The notes: generated by a model not told the origin, from the sequence alone. 64,000 bases of DNA from Rubrivivax sp. (GCA_016707445.1 JADJHR010000003.1:887672-951671), one strand, 5' to 3'. Shown: positions 8,062 through 16,363, numbered from the stretch's first letter. Numbers and translations are program-made.

Positions 8062-9783
8062 TCAGTAGATCGGTGGCTCGGGGGTTGGCGCCGTGCCTTG
8101 CAGGAAGTCGAGGTCGCAGCCTTCGTGGGCCTGCGTCACATGTTGCTGGTAGAGCTGCGTCCAGCCGCGCGCGAAAGTTGGCGCGGGCGCTGTCCAGGCG
8201 GCGCGGCGGCGTGCCAGTTCATCGTCGGCCACGTGCAGGTGCAGGCGCCGCGCCGGCACGTCGAGCTCGATCTGATCGCCGGTCTGCACCAGGGCCAGCG
8301 GCCCGCCGACGGCGCTTTCAGGGCTGACATGCAGCACGCAGGTGCCGAAGTGCGTGCCGCTCATGCGCGCGTCGGAAATGCGCAGCATGTCGCGCACGCC
8401 GCGCTCGAGCAGCCGCTTGGGGATCGGCAGATTGCCCCATTCGGGCATGCCGGGCGCGCCCACCGGGCCGGCGTTGCGCAGCACCAGCACGGTGTTCTCG
8501 TCGACAGCGAGATCGGGGTCGGCCATCGCGGCCAGCATCTGCGGCTGGCTGTCGAACACCAGCGCCGGTCCGCGGTGCTGCAGCAGTTGCGCGTTGGCGG
8601 CACTGGGCTTGATCACGGCACCCTGTGGGGCCAGGTTGCCGCGCAGCACTGCCAGCGCGCGCTCTGCGCTGACCGGGCGGTCCAGCGGGCGGATGACTTC
8701 GTCGTCGATGACCTCGCGGCCGTCGATCTGCTGGCGCAAGGTCTGGCCGCTGACCGTCAGTTCGTCCAGCGAAAGCTCGTTGCGCAGGCGGTTCATCAGC
8801 GCCGGCACGCCGCCTGCGTAGTGCAGGTCTTCCATCAGGCGGTCGCCACTGGGGAACAGGTTGGCGATCACCGGCACGCGGCGCGCGACGGCGTCTAGGT
8901 CTTCCAGCTCAAGCGCCACGCCGGCACGGCGCGCCATCGCGATGATGTGAACCACGGCGTTGGTCGACCCGCCCAGCGCCATCTGCACCACGGCGGCATT
9001 GAGAAAGGCGCCGCGGCTGAGGATGCGTGCCGGCGTCAGCTGCTCGCCGATCATGCCCACGATGCGCTCGCCGCAGTCGGCGGCCATGCGCGGGTGGGCG
9101 GCGTCCATCGCCGGTATGCAGCTGGCGTCGGGCAGGGTCAGGCCCAGCGCCTCGGTCATCGCCGTCATGGTGCTGGCCGTGCCCATGGTGTTGCAGGTGC
9201 CGGGGCTGCGCGTCATGCGCGATTCCAGCTTCACCCATTCGGCTTCGGACACCAGTCCGGCCTGCAGGTCGTCCCAGAACTTGCGCGTGTGCGTGCCGGC
9301 ACCCACCTGCTGGCCGCGGTAGCGGTCGTTGAGCATCGGGCCGGCGGGGCAGAAGATGGCCGGCAACCCCATGCTGATGGCGCCCATCAGCAGGCCCGGC
9401 GTGGTCTTGTCGCAACCTCCCAGCAGCACAGCACCGTCGATCGGCAGGCTGCGCAGCAGCTCCTCGGTCTCCATCGCCAGGAAGTTGCGGTACAACATGG
9501 TCGTGGGTTTGACCATCACTTCGCCCAGGCTCATCGCGGGCAGCTCGAAGGGCATGCCGCCGGCCAGCAGCACACCGCGCTTGACGGCCTCGGCACGCTC
9601 GCGCAGGTGCGCATGGCAGGGCGACAGATCGCTCCAGGTGTTGATGATGGCGACGATGGGCCGGCCCAGCACGTCTTCCCGGCGCAGGCCCATCTGCTGC
9701 ATGCGCTGGCGGTGCGCAAAGCCGCGCATGTCGGTGGCGGCAAACCAGCGTTGGCTGCGCAGGGGTTTGAGGTCTGGCGTCAT
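8062..9783 (-). CDS. IlvD/EDD-family sugar-acid dehydratase
   Basis: A 573-aa Fe-S dehydratase of the IlvD/EDD family, of the sugar-acid (arabinonate/xylonate-type) branch rather than true IlvD. Cys56 (SPCHAH), Cys124 (GGCDKTTP) and Cys197 (GTCNTMGTAS) are the expected Fe-S ligands. It should dehydrate an aldonic or sulfo-aldonic acid to the 2-keto-3-deoxy acid used by the next gene. The ATG at 9783 is chosen; an in-frame ATG 13 codons upstream would place the coding start on top of the LacI operator at 9802-9815. It is the first gene of the operon and so the direct target of that operator. Confidence 0.9.
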   Translation of the reverse strand: MTPDLKPLRSQRWFAATDMRGFAHRQRMQQMGLRREDVLGRPIVAIINTWSDLSPCHAHLRERAEAVKRGVLLAGGMPFELPAMSLGEVMVKPTTMLYRNFLAMETEELLRSLPIDGAVLLGGCDKTTPGLLMGAISMGLPAIFCPAGPMLNDRYRGQQVGAGTHTRKFWDDLQAGLVSEAEWVKLESRMTRSPGTCNTMGTASTMTAMTEALGLTLPDASCIPAMDAAHPRMAADCGERIVGMIGEQLTPARILSRGAFLNAAVVQMALGGSTNAVVHIIAMARRAGVALELEDLDAVARRVPVIANLFPSGDRLMEDLHYAGGVPALMNRLRNELSLDELTVSGQTLRQQIDGREVIDDEVIRPLDRPVSAERALAVLRGNLAPQGAVIKPSAANAQLLQHRGPALVFDSQPQMLAAMADPDLAVDENTVLVLRNAGPVGAPGMPEWGNLPIPKRLLERGVRDMLRISDARMSGTHFGTCVLHVSPESAVGGPLALVQTGDQIELDVPARRLHLHVADDELARRRAAWTAPAPTFARGWTQLYQQHVTQAHEGCDLDFLQGTAPTPEPPIY

Positions 9784-9801
9784 GCAGGGATCATCGGATA
9801 C

Positions 9802-9815
9802 TGTTACCGCTAACA
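9802..9815. promoter_or_regulatory. LacI-family operator between the dehydratase operon and its regulator
   Basis: TGTTACCGCTAACA (reverse strand TGTTAGCGGTAACA) is a 14-bp inverted repeat with TGTTA/TAACA arms and a central CG step. This is the classic form of LacI/GalR operators for sugar-acid regulators. It lies 19 bp before the dehydratase ATG and 40 bp before the lacI-type GTG start. On the dehydratase strand a TTGGCT just upstream could be a -35, putting the operator in the promoter spacer; this promoter is tentative. The site predicts repression of the whole eight-gene operon and probably autoregulation. Confidence 0.82.
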
Positions 9816-9854
9816 TAGCCAACCCATCCTGCGCAGTCCATTCTGGCTAACCCG

Positions 9855-10943
9855 GTGCCCTCGACGAAGAATTCGGCCATCAGCACGCGTCAGGCGCGCC
9901 GCGGTCATGGTCGCGTCACGTTGCAGGACGTGGCCGAAGCCGCCGGCGTCACGTCGATCACGGTTTCGCGCTTCCTGCGCGAGCCGGTGATGGTGGCCGA
10001 AGACACTGCAGCGCGCATCCGCAGCGCGCTGGCCGCCACCGGCTACGTGCCCAACAAGCAGGCCGGACTGCTGGCCAGCGGGGTCGGCAACATCGTTGCC
10101 GTGTTGCTGCCCAACTTGTCCAATTCGATCTTCGCCGAGACCGCCCAGGGCCTGAGCGACGGCCTGCAGGACGCCGGCTATGAGCTGCTGATCGCGTCGA
10201 CCAGCTATTCGCTAGAGCGTGAGGAACAACTGTTGCGTGCGCTGCTGGGTTGGCATCCGGCGGCCGTGGTCGTGACCGGGCGGCGCCATTCGCCGGCCAC
10301 GCTCAAGCTGCTGGTCGGGCTCAAGGCCGCGGGCACGCCGGTGATCGAGATCTGGGACCACCATCCACCGGCGCCGGGCACGCAGCGCGCCCGCTTCACG
10401 CAGATCGGCTTCAGCCACGACGAAGTCGGCCGCGCGATGGCGGCGCACCTGCTGGCTGCCGGCCACCGCAGGCTGGCCTACGTCGACAGCGGCGTGGCCG
10501 AGGACTACCGCGCGCACGAACGCGGCCTGGCTTTCATGGCAGCGGCCCGCGACGCCGGCGCACTGGCCACGGTGATCGCGTCGCCCGCGGGCGACGCCTT
10601 CGACGCCGGCCGCCAGGTGCTGGGCGATGCGGTGCGCGCCGGCGCTGCGCCGATCACCGCAATGGCCTTTGCCAACGATCACCTGGCCTGCGGCGCGCTG
10701 CTCGAAGCCACGCGCCGGCACATCGCGGTGCCCGGGCAACTGGCCCTGCTGGGTTTCGGCGACTTCGCGATCGCGCGCCAGCTCAGCCCGGCGCTGTCGA
10801 GCGTGAGCCTGCCGCGCCATGCCATCGGCACCCAGACCGCGCGCTCGCTGCTCGACGCGCTCAAGCTCAGCAGGCCGGCGGTGTCGGCCTCGCTGCCCTG
10901 GGCGCTGATCGTGCGCGGCAGCACGCAGCCGGGTGCGGGCTGA
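9855..10943 (+). CDS. LacI-family transcriptional regulator
   Basis: A 362-aa regulator with the N-terminal LacI helix-turn-helix (TLQDVAEAAGVTSITVSRFL, about residues 22-41) and hinge region (ATGYVPNKQAG). A periplasmic-binding-protein-like sensor domain follows. The start is GTG at 9855; the 20 residues before the HTH are basic and rich in Arg. It is divergent from the dehydratase operon, and a perfect operator lies between them, so it very likely represses that operon until a pathway sugar or sugar acid binds. The effector cannot be read from sequence. Confidence 0.92.
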   Translation: MPSTKNSAISTRQARRGHGRVTLQDVAEAAGVTSITVSRFLREPVMVAEDTAARIRSALAATGYVPNKQAGLLASGVGNIVAVLLPNLSNSIFAETAQGLSDGLQDAGYELLIASTSYSLEREEQLLRALLGWHPAAVVVTGRRHSPATLKLLVGLKAAGTPVIEIWDHHPPAPGTQRARFTQIGFSHDEVGRAMAAHLLAAGHRRLAYVDSGVAEDYRAHERGLAFMAAARDAGALATVIASPAGDAFDAGRQVLGDAVRAGAAPITAMAFANDHLACGALLEATRRHIAVPGQLALLGFGDFAIARQLSPALSSVSLPRHAIGTQTARSLLDALKLSRPAVSASLPWALIVRGSTQPGAG

Positions 10944-10955
10944 GCTTTCAGCCGC

Positions 10956-11762
10956 TCAGGTCGGCCGCGTCAGCAGGTTCACGTATTCATGCTGCGTGGT
11001 GGCCACTGTGCTCACGCGCCACTCCACCGCCAGCCCGCCCAGCGCGATCGCCACCCGCCGCACCTGCAGCATCGGTTGCCCCAGGGGAACGCCGAGCACA
11101 CGTGCGGTGTTGCGGTCGGCGCCGACCGCACGCAGCCGTTCGTGCGCACGAACCACCGTGATCGCGAACTCGGTCTGGTACAGGTGGTAGATGGTGTTCG
11201 ACCGTTCGCGCCACCGCTTCTCGGTCAGGCCCCGAAACAGCGCCGCCGGTATCAGCAGCCGGTCGTGCACCACGGGCCGTCCCTGCAGGCGCAGCCGGTT
11301 CTCGACCTGCAGCGCCGGCTCGCCCGGCTTCAGGCCCAGTGCGGCAGCGGCCTCGTCGTCGAGACGCGTGCGCTCGAACGACAGCAGCTCGACCTCGGGC
11401 GCGTCACGAAGGCCATCGGCGCGCTCGATGTGGAAGAACTGGAACAGGAAGCGGTCGCTGGTGTGCGTGGCGACGAAGGTGCCGCGGCCCTGGCGCCGCA
11501 CCAGGATGTGGTCGGCCACCAGGTCATCGACGGCACGGCGCAAGGTACCCACCGACACGCCGAAGCCGCGCGCCAGCACGGTCTCGCTGGGCAGGGCGTC
11601 GCCGGCGGTCACGGTGCCTTGCTCGATGGCCTGCAGCAAGGCGCGCTTGACGGCGCGAAACAGCGGCATGCCCGCAGCCTCGGGCGCAATGGCGGCCAGC
11701 GCCGACAGCCCGGTTGCGGTCGGGTGGCGCAACAGGGGATCGTGGCGGGCCGGCATGGGCAT
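10956..11762 (-). CDS. GntR/HutC-family (UTRA) transcriptional regulator of the sulfolactate operon
   Basis: A 268-aa protein with an N-terminal winged helix (PLFRAVKRALLQAIEQGTVTAGDALPSE, then VSVGTLRRAVDDLVADHILVRRQGRGTF) and a C-terminal UTRA ligand domain with a final strand reading VEWRVSTVATTQHEYV. The start is the ATG at 11762; a second ATG lies two codons inside. The gene is divergent from suyA, with a 14-bp palindrome and a promoter in between, so it probably controls the suyAB-slcC-comC operon. It converges on the lacI-type gene, 12 bp apart. The inducer is inferred to be sulfolactate or a relative. Confidence 0.85.
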   Translation of the reverse strand: MPMPARHDPLLRHPTATGLSALAAIAPEAAGMPLFRAVKRALLQAIEQGTVTAGDALPSETVLARGFGVSVGTLRRAVDDLVADHILVRRQGRGTFVATHTSDRFLFQFFHIERADGLRDAPEVELLSFERTRLDDEAAAALGLKPGEPALQVENRLRLQGRPVVHDRLLIPAALFRGLTEKRWRERSNTIYHLYQTEFAITVVRAHERLRAVGADRNTARVLGVPLGQPMLQVRRVAIALGGLAVEWRVSTVATTQHEYVNLLTRPT

Positions 11763-11792
11763 ATTCTGGCAGCGATTGGGCAAGACATCCAG

Positions 11793-11806
11793 GTCATCTA
11801 GATGAC
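11793..11806. promoter_or_regulatory. Palindromic operator, likely for the GntR regulator
   Basis: GTCATCTAGATGAC is a perfect 14-bp palindrome in the 145-bp divergent spacer. It sits 31 bp upstream of the GntR gene ATG and ends 4 bp before a TTGACA box for suyA. GntR/HutC regulators bind such short inverted repeats. The position upstream of the suyA -35 fits direct control of the regulator promoter and either repression or activation of suyA. Confidence 0.7.
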
Positions 11807-11810
11807 TTGA

Positions 11811-11839
11811 TTGACAGGAGCTTGTGGCTTGGCGATAGT
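11811..11839 (+). promoter_or_regulatory. Sigma70 promoter of suyA
   Basis: TTGACA at 11811-11816 and GATAGT at 11834-11839 are separated by 17 bp. The -35 is a perfect match and the -10 matches four of six bases. It points into suyA, leaving a leader of about 60 bases. The upstream palindrome at 11793-11806 lies directly next to the -35 box. Confidence 0.65.
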
Positions 11840-11907
11840 TCGGTGCTGCCCGCCCCGCTGTGGGGCCTGGGTGCACCAGATCGAACAGGTTTGAACAGGA
11901 GATGGGG

Positions 11908-12189
11908 ATGATTCATTTCGTGCTGCACGACGCCCACGACAGCGTGGCCGTGGTGGTGGTGGAAGGGGTGACGGCCGGCATGGCGCTGAGCGGCTGGATC
12001 ATGGACGAGGACAAGATGACCGGCGTGACCGCCAAGCAGGACATCCCGATCGGGCACAAGGTCGCGCTGCGCGACATGGCCGTCGGCGACACCGTCATCA
12101 AGTACGGCATCGACATGGGCAAGGTGGTCAAGCCGATCAGCGCCGGCGAGCACGCCCACGTGCACAACATCAAGACGAAGCGTTGGTAA
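11908..12189 (+). CDS. suyA: (R)-sulfolactate sulfo-lyase small subunit (UxaA SAF-domain type)
   Basis: A 93-aa SAF-domain protein (MIHFVLHDAHDSVAVVV start, TAKQDIPIGHKVAL in the middle, HAHVHNIKTKRW at the end). It corresponds to the N-terminal part of altronate dehydratase UxaA. In SuyAB the two UxaA parts are separate proteins that together cleave (R)-3-sulfolactate to pyruvate and sulfite. The start is set at 11908 because AGGAG ends 6 bp upstream; an ATG at 11902 is in frame but abuts that site. The large subunit follows after 12 bp. A split sugar-acid dehydratase is the alternative; slcC and comC downstream favour SuyA. Confidence 0.78.
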   Translation: MIHFVLHDAHDSVAVVVVEGVTAGMALSGWIMDEDKMTGVTAKQDIPIGHKVALRDMAVGDTVIKYGIDMGKVVKPISAGEHAHVHNIKTKRW

Positions 12190-12201
12190 GAAGAGGACAC
12201 C

Positions 12202-13377
12202 ATGAGCATCATCAGCAAAGACACCACCTTCCTCGGCTACCGGCGCGAGAACGGCCGCGTGGGCGTCCGCAACCACGTCATCATCCTGCCGCTGGACGAC
12301 CTGTCCAATGCCGCTGCCGAGGCCGTGGCGCACAACATCAAGGGCGCGATGGCGATTCCGCACCCCTATGGCCGGCTGCAGTTCGGCGCCGACCTGGACC
12401 TGCATTTCCGCACCCTGATCGGCGCCGGCTGCAACCCCAACGTGGCTGCGGTGGTGGTGATCGGCATCGAGGACAGCTGGACGCAGAAGGTGGTCGAGGG
12501 CATCAAGACAACCGGCAAGCCGGTGGTGGGCTTCGGCATCGAGCTGCACGGCGACCACGACACCATCCTGCGTGCCAGCAAGGTGGCCAAGGAATATGTG
12601 CAGTGGGCCAGCGAGAAGCAGCGCGAGGTCTGCCCCATCCATGAGCTGTGGGTCAGCACCAAGTGCGGCGAAAGCGACACCACCAGCGGTTGCGGCGCCA
12701 ACCCGGCAGTGGGCGATGCCTTCGACAAGCTGCACGCACTGGGCAGCACGCTGTGCTTCGGCGAGACGACCGAGCTGACCGGCGGCGAGCACATCGTGGC
12801 CGCGCGCTGCGCCAACGACAAGGTGCGCGATCAGTTCATGTTCATGTTCAACCGCTACCAGGACGTGATCAACCGCCACAAGACCAGCGACCTGTCCGAC
12901 AGCCAGCCGACCAAGGGCAACATCGCCGGCGGCCTGACGACGATCGAGGAAAAGGCGCTGGGCAACATCCAGAAGATCGGCAAGAAGTGCACGGTCGACG
13001 GCGTCATCGACAAGGCCGAAATGCCCACCCACCCCGGCCTGTGGTTCATGGACAGCAGCTCTGCCGCTGCCGAGATGGTGACGCTGTGCGCCGCGTCGGG
13101 TTATGCGGTGCACCTTTTCCCCACCGGGCAGGGCAACGTGATCGGCAACCCGATCGTGCCGGTGATCAAGATCTGCGCCAACCCGCGCACCGTGCGCACC
13201 ATGATCGAGCACATCGACGTCGACGTGACCGGGCTGCTGCAGCGCGAGATCACGCTCGATCAGGCGGGTGACAAGCTGCTCGAGAACATGCTGCGCACCG
13301 CCAACGGCCGGCTGACTGCGGCCGAGTCGCTGGGCCACCGCGAGTTCGTGCTGACGCGCCTGTACGAAAGCGCCTGA
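12202..13377 (+). CDS. suyB: (R)-sulfolactate sulfo-lyase large subunit (UxaA family)
   Basis: A 391-aa UxaA/GarD-type catalytic subunit. It begins with TTFLGYRRENGRVGVRNHVIILP, the usual family start, and has the cysteine motif STKCGESDTTSGCGANPAVG around residues 151-170 and a metal-binding type HLFPTGQGNVIGNP near 305. The length matches split UxaA-type enzymes. With SuyA it would release sulfite from (R)-sulfolactate and leave pyruvate. It is followed after 2 bp by slcC. No sulfite exporter or sulfite dehydrogenase is in the window, so sulfite disposal must be elsewhere. Altronate or galactarate dehydratase activity cannot be excluded by sequence alone. Confidence 0.78.
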   Translation: MSIISKDTTFLGYRRENGRVGVRNHVIILPLDDLSNAAAEAVAHNIKGAMAIPHPYGRLQFGADLDLHFRTLIGAGCNPNVAAVVVIGIEDSWTQKVVEGIKTTGKPVVGFGIELHGDHDTILRASKVAKEYVQWASEKQREVCPIHELWVSTKCGESDTTSGCGANPAVGDAFDKLHALGSTLCFGETTELTGGEHIVAARCANDKVRDQFMFMFNRYQDVINRHKTSDLSDSQPTKGNIAGGLTTIEEKALGNIQKIGKKCTVDGVIDKAEMPTHPGLWFMDSSSAAAEMVTLCAASGYAVHLFPTGQGNVIGNPIVPVIKICANPRTVRTMIEHIDVDVTGLLQREITLDQAGDKLLENMLRTANGRLTAAESLGHREFVLTRLYESA

Positions 13378-13379
13378 GC

Positions 13380-14306
13380 GTGGCGCGGATCGTCATCAGC
13401 GAGTTCATGGACGAGCGCGCCGTCGCGCAGCTGCGCGCCGCGCACGACGTGCTGTACGACCCCAGGCTGGTCGACGATCCGCAGCGCCTGCTGGCCGAGG
13501 CCGCCACCGCCGACGCGCTGGTGGTGCGCAACCGCACGCAGGTGCGCGGTGACCTGCTGGCCGCCCTGGTGCGCTGCCAGGCCATCGGCCGCCTGGGCGT
13601 GGGGCTGGACAACATCGACGTGGCGGCTTGCCAGTCGCGCGGGCTGCAGGTCATCCCGGCCATCGGTGCCAACGCGCTCAGTGTGGCCGAGTACGTGGTG
13701 GCCAGCGCGATGCTGCTGCTGCGTGGAGCCTACCAGTCGACGGCTGCAGTTGCCGCCGGCAACTGGCCGCGCAATGCCTTGTCCAACGGACGAGAAGCGG
13801 CGGGCAAGACCTTGGGGCTGATCGGCTTCGGTTCGATCGGCCAGCTGACGTCGCGCCTGGCGCTCGGCATGGGCATGGCCGTCGTCGCCTTCGACGCGAT
13901 GATGGACGCTGACCACCCGGTGTATGCGGAAAACGGCGTGCGCTGTGTCGGCCTGGACGAGCTGGTGACGATGAGCGACGTGATCAGCCTGCACGTGCCC
14001 CTGGTCGACGCCACGCGGGGCCTGTTCAGCGCGGCACGCATCGCCGCAATGAAGCCCGGCGCGGTGCTGATCAACACGGCGCGCGGTGGCATCGTCGACG
14101 AACTGGCACTGGCCGCGGCGCTGAAGACCGGCCAGCTGGGTGGTGCCGCAATCGACGTGTTCGCGGTCGAGCCTCTGGCCGCGGCTGCACATTTCGAAGA
14201 CTGCCCCAACCTGCTGCTGACGCCGCACATTGCCGGCGTGACCACCGAGGCCAACGAGCGCGTGAGTTTTCTCATCGCCGACAAGCTGATGCAGGTCTTG
14301 CAATGA
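13380..14306 (+). CDS. slcC: (S)-sulfolactate dehydrogenase, D-2-hydroxyacid dehydrogenase family
   Basis: A 308-aa NAD-dependent 2-hydroxyacid dehydrogenase with nucleotide motif GFGSIG (149-154), Asp172 at the end of the second strand (NAD preference) and catalytic Arg235, Glu264 and His283. The N-terminal VISEFMDE and VVRNRTQV with IGRLGVGLDNID match what I recall of sulfolactate dehydrogenase SlcC. It would oxidise (S)-sulfolactate to sulfopyruvate, which ComC reduces to the (R) form used by SuyAB. The start codon is GTG. The gene overlaps comC by 4 bp. A D-3-phosphoglycerate dehydrogenase-like role is the fallback. Confidence 0.8.
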   Translation: MARIVISEFMDERAVAQLRAAHDVLYDPRLVDDPQRLLAEAATADALVVRNRTQVRGDLLAALVRCQAIGRLGVGLDNIDVAACQSRGLQVIPAIGANALSVAEYVVASAMLLLRGAYQSTAAVAAGNWPRNALSNGREAAGKTLGLIGFGSIGQLTSRLALGMGMAVVAFDAMMDADHPVYAENGVRCVGLDELVTMSDVISLHVPLVDATRGLFSAARIAAMKPGAVLINTARGGIVDELALAAALKTGQLGGAAIDVFAVEPLAAAAHFEDCPNLLLTPHIAGVTTEANERVSFLIADKLMQVLQ

Positions 14307-15304
14307 AGCTGCCGGTCGATGAATTGCACGCCCTGGTCAGCCGCCAGCTGCAAGCGGCGGGGGCCAATCCGGCGATGGCCGATAGCACGGCGCGCGCGCT
14401 GGTGCTGGCCGAGAGCCAGGGCCTGGGCTCGCATGGCCTGAGCCGCGTCGCGCAGTACGCCACCCATCTGCGCAACGGTCGGGTCAATGGCGCGGCACGG
14501 CCGCAGCTGCTGCACCGCAAGGGCGGCGCACTGGTGGTCGACGCCCAGGAAGGTCTGGCCTTTCCCGCCTGCGAGCTTGCCGTGGCCGAGGCCGTGGCCG
14601 CCGCGGCAGTGCAGGGCGTGGTCTTTGCCGGTGTCGTGCGCAGCCACCATTGCGGCGTGGTCGTCGACCACCTGCGTGCGGCCGCGGCCGCCGGCATGGT
14701 CGGCCTGGGTTTTGCCAATTCACCGGCCGCGATGCCGGCTGCCGGTGGCCGACACGCGATCTTCGGCACCAACCCGGTGGCCGCGGTGTTCCCGCGTGCC
14801 GTCGCCGATCCGCTGATGATCGACCTGTCACTGAGCGAAGTGGCCCGTGGCAAGCTGATGGTGGCGGCCAAGGAAGGCAAGGCCATTCCCGAAGGCTGGG
14901 CGCTCGACGCCCAGGGTCAACCGACCACCGACCCCAAGGCCGGGCTCACCGGCTCGATGCTGCCCATCGGCGCGGTGTCGTCGCCCAAGGGCGCGATGCT
15001 GGCGCTGGTGGTCGAACTGCTGGTCACCGCCGTGATCGGCGCCAACTTCGGCTTCGAGGCCTCGAGCTTCTTCGTCGACGAAGGCAACCGCCCCGGCATC
15101 GGCCAGGCCTTCATCGTCATCGACCCCGGTGCGCTGGCGGGACGCGACAGCTTCCTGGCCCGTGTCGAAGTGCTGGTGGCCGAGATGCAGCGCGACGACG
15201 GCGTTCGGTTGCCGGGCGCACGGCGCGAGGCGCTGCGCCGCAAGGCACTGGCCGACGGCATCGAGGTGCCCGACGCGCTGGTGGCGGCTTGGCGCGCGGG
15301 CTGA
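14303..15304 (+). CDS. comC: (R)-sulfolactate dehydrogenase, malate/L-lactate dehydrogenase (LDH2) family
   Basis: A 333-aa member of the LDH2/MDHG-2 family, unrelated in fold to ordinary lactate dehydrogenase. Family marks are ESQGLGSHGLSRV (about 38-50), VVRSHHCG (about 112-119) with the catalytic His, and GGRHAIFGTNPVA (152-164). In sulfolactate-degrading clusters this family supplies ComC, an NADPH-linked (R)-sulfolactate dehydrogenase that with SlcC interconverts the two sulfolactate enantiomers. Its ATG overlaps the slcC stop. Other family members reduce 2,3-diketogulonate or ureidoglycolate, but the four-gene context argues for ComC. Confidence 0.78.
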   Translation: MKLPVDELHALVSRQLQAAGANPAMADSTARALVLAESQGLGSHGLSRVAQYATHLRNGRVNGAARPQLLHRKGGALVVDAQEGLAFPACELAVAEAVAAAAVQGVVFAGVVRSHHCGVVVDHLRAAAAAGMVGLGFANSPAAMPAAGGRHAIFGTNPVAAVFPRAVADPLMIDLSLSEVARGKLMVAAKEGKAIPEGWALDAQGQPTTDPKAGLTGSMLPIGAVSSPKGAMLALVVELLVTAVIGANFGFEASSFFVDEGNRPGIGQAFIVIDPGALAGRDSFLARVEVLVAEMQRDDGVRLPGARREALRRKALADGIEVPDALVAAWRAG

Positions 15305-15359
15305 ACCTGAGGGCAAAGCGCCGGGGAGGCAGGGACCGACCCTGGGACTCCTGAAGGTG

Positions 15360-15854
15360 TCAACGGTGCGTTTGGTAAATCGACGTGCCCCCGTCGCGCG
15401 TGAGCAGCAGCACGTCGTAGGGATCGTGTCGACCGCCATAGGCCGGCCCGTCCATGCCGGGCGAGCCGATCGGCATGCCGGGCACGGCCAAGCCGATGGC
15501 CTCGGGCCGCTCTTTCAGCAGCCGCCGCACATCGGCAGCCGGCACATGGCCTTCGATCGCATAACCGTCTACAAAGGCGGTATGGCAGCTGCCGTACCGG
15601 ATGTCGATGCCGAGTTGCGCACGTTTGGCGGTGTTGCCGCGGTCGTGTGTGCGGGTGCGAAAACCGTTGGCTTCGAGGTGTGCGATCCAGTCCTTGCAGC
15701 AGCCGCAGGTCGGGCTCTTCCAGACCTCGACCAGCGGGCCTTCGGACCGCGCCGGCGTGGCTGGCGCCAAGGCGGCCAGCAGGCAGAAGGCAGCGGCCTT
15801 CAGCGCCTGGCGGCGGTCGGCCAATTGGGCCCGGCGGTGTTGTCGACGCGTCAT
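15360..15854 (-). CDS. DUF411 metal-binding periplasmic protein
   Basis: A 164-aa secreted protein. A basic N-terminus and hydrophobic stretch (ALKAAAFCLLAALAPATPARSE) form a signal peptide. The DUF411 core follows: VWKSPTCGCCKDWIAHLEANGF, a CGCC metal-binding site like that of thioredoxin/CopZ-type proteins, then YGSCHTAFVDGYAIEGHVPAADVRRLL and AVPGMPIGSPGMD. It is the last gene of the copper operon, overlapping the cupredoxin stop by 4 bp. DUF411 proteins occur with copper-resistance genes; a copper-binding or delivery role is likely but unproven. Confidence 0.85.
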   Translation of the reverse strand: MTRRQHRRAQLADRRQALKAAAFCLLAALAPATPARSEGPLVEVWKSPTCGCCKDWIAHLEANGFRTRTHDRGNTAKRAQLGIDIRYGSCHTAFVDGYAIEGHVPAADVRRLLKERPEAIGLAVPGMPIGSPGMDGPAYGGRHDPYDVLLLTRDGGTSIYQTHR

Positions 15855-16363
15855 GTGGGACTCCTGGGATTGGGTGTGACCTTGACCTTGCCGACCATGC
15901 CGGCCTGGTAGTGGCCGGCGATCAGGCATGCGAAATCAAAATCACCGGCGCGGTTGAAGGTCCAGATGATGTGGCCGCTGCCGCCGGGCTGGACATGAAC
16001 CATGTACGGCTCCTCGTGTTCCATGTTCGGGAACTTGAGCATCAATGCGGCGTGTGCGTCGAGCTCGGCCCTGGTGCCAAGCACGAATTCGTGCAGCAGC
16101 TTGCCGCCGTTGCGGATCTTCAGGCGCAGGGTTTCACCCTGCGTCACCTGCAGCCGGTCGGGTGTGAAGCGCATCTCGTCGTTCATCACGAACTCAACCG
16201 TGCGTCGGACCTGGCCGGCGTCACCGGCAATGCCCCAGGCCTTTTGTTCCTTCACGGCTGGCGCCGTCGACCTATCGTGCGCCCCGTCACCGTGCGCCCG
16301 GGCCGGTAGGCCGGCGATCGCGGCCAGTGTGGCGAGCAGCAGTCGGATCCGATTTCTGTCCAT
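15851..16363 (-). CDS. Cupredoxin-domain periplasmic copper protein
   Basis: A 170-aa secreted protein with a signal peptide (cleavage after GLPARA near residue 23) and a C-terminal plastocyanin/azurin-like domain. The type 1 copper ligands are visible: His in LLHEFVLG and Cys, His and Met in FACLIAGHYQAGM. It sits between the multicopper oxidase and the DUF411 gene. It probably binds Cu in the periplasm or passes electrons to or from the oxidase. Confidence 0.87.
   Translation of the reverse strand: MDRNRIRLLLATLAAIAGLPARAHGDGAHDRSTAPAVKEQKAWGIAGDAGQVRRTVEFVMNDEMRFTPDRLQVTQGETLRLKIRNGGKLLHEFVLGTRAELDAHAALMLKFPNMEHEEPYMVHVQPGGSGHIIWTFNRAGDFDFACLIAGHYQAGMVGKVKVTPNPRSPT

Noticed and set aside
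8062..9783. Annotation as ilvD of branched-chain synthesis
   Set aside because: It lies in a sugar operon under a LacI operator, away from ilvBHC, and its motifs fit the sugar-acid branch of the family.
11794..13338. A 514-codon minus-strand open frame opposite suyA and suyB
   Set aside because: Its composition is a mirror of the suyB codons; no motif or ribosome site. The plus-strand genes have clear family matches.
12202..13377. Annotation as altronate dehydratase (uxaA)
   Set aside because: Family match is shared, but the split subunits with slcC and comC in one operon fit sulfolactate sulfo-lyase better. Kept as an alternative in the entry.
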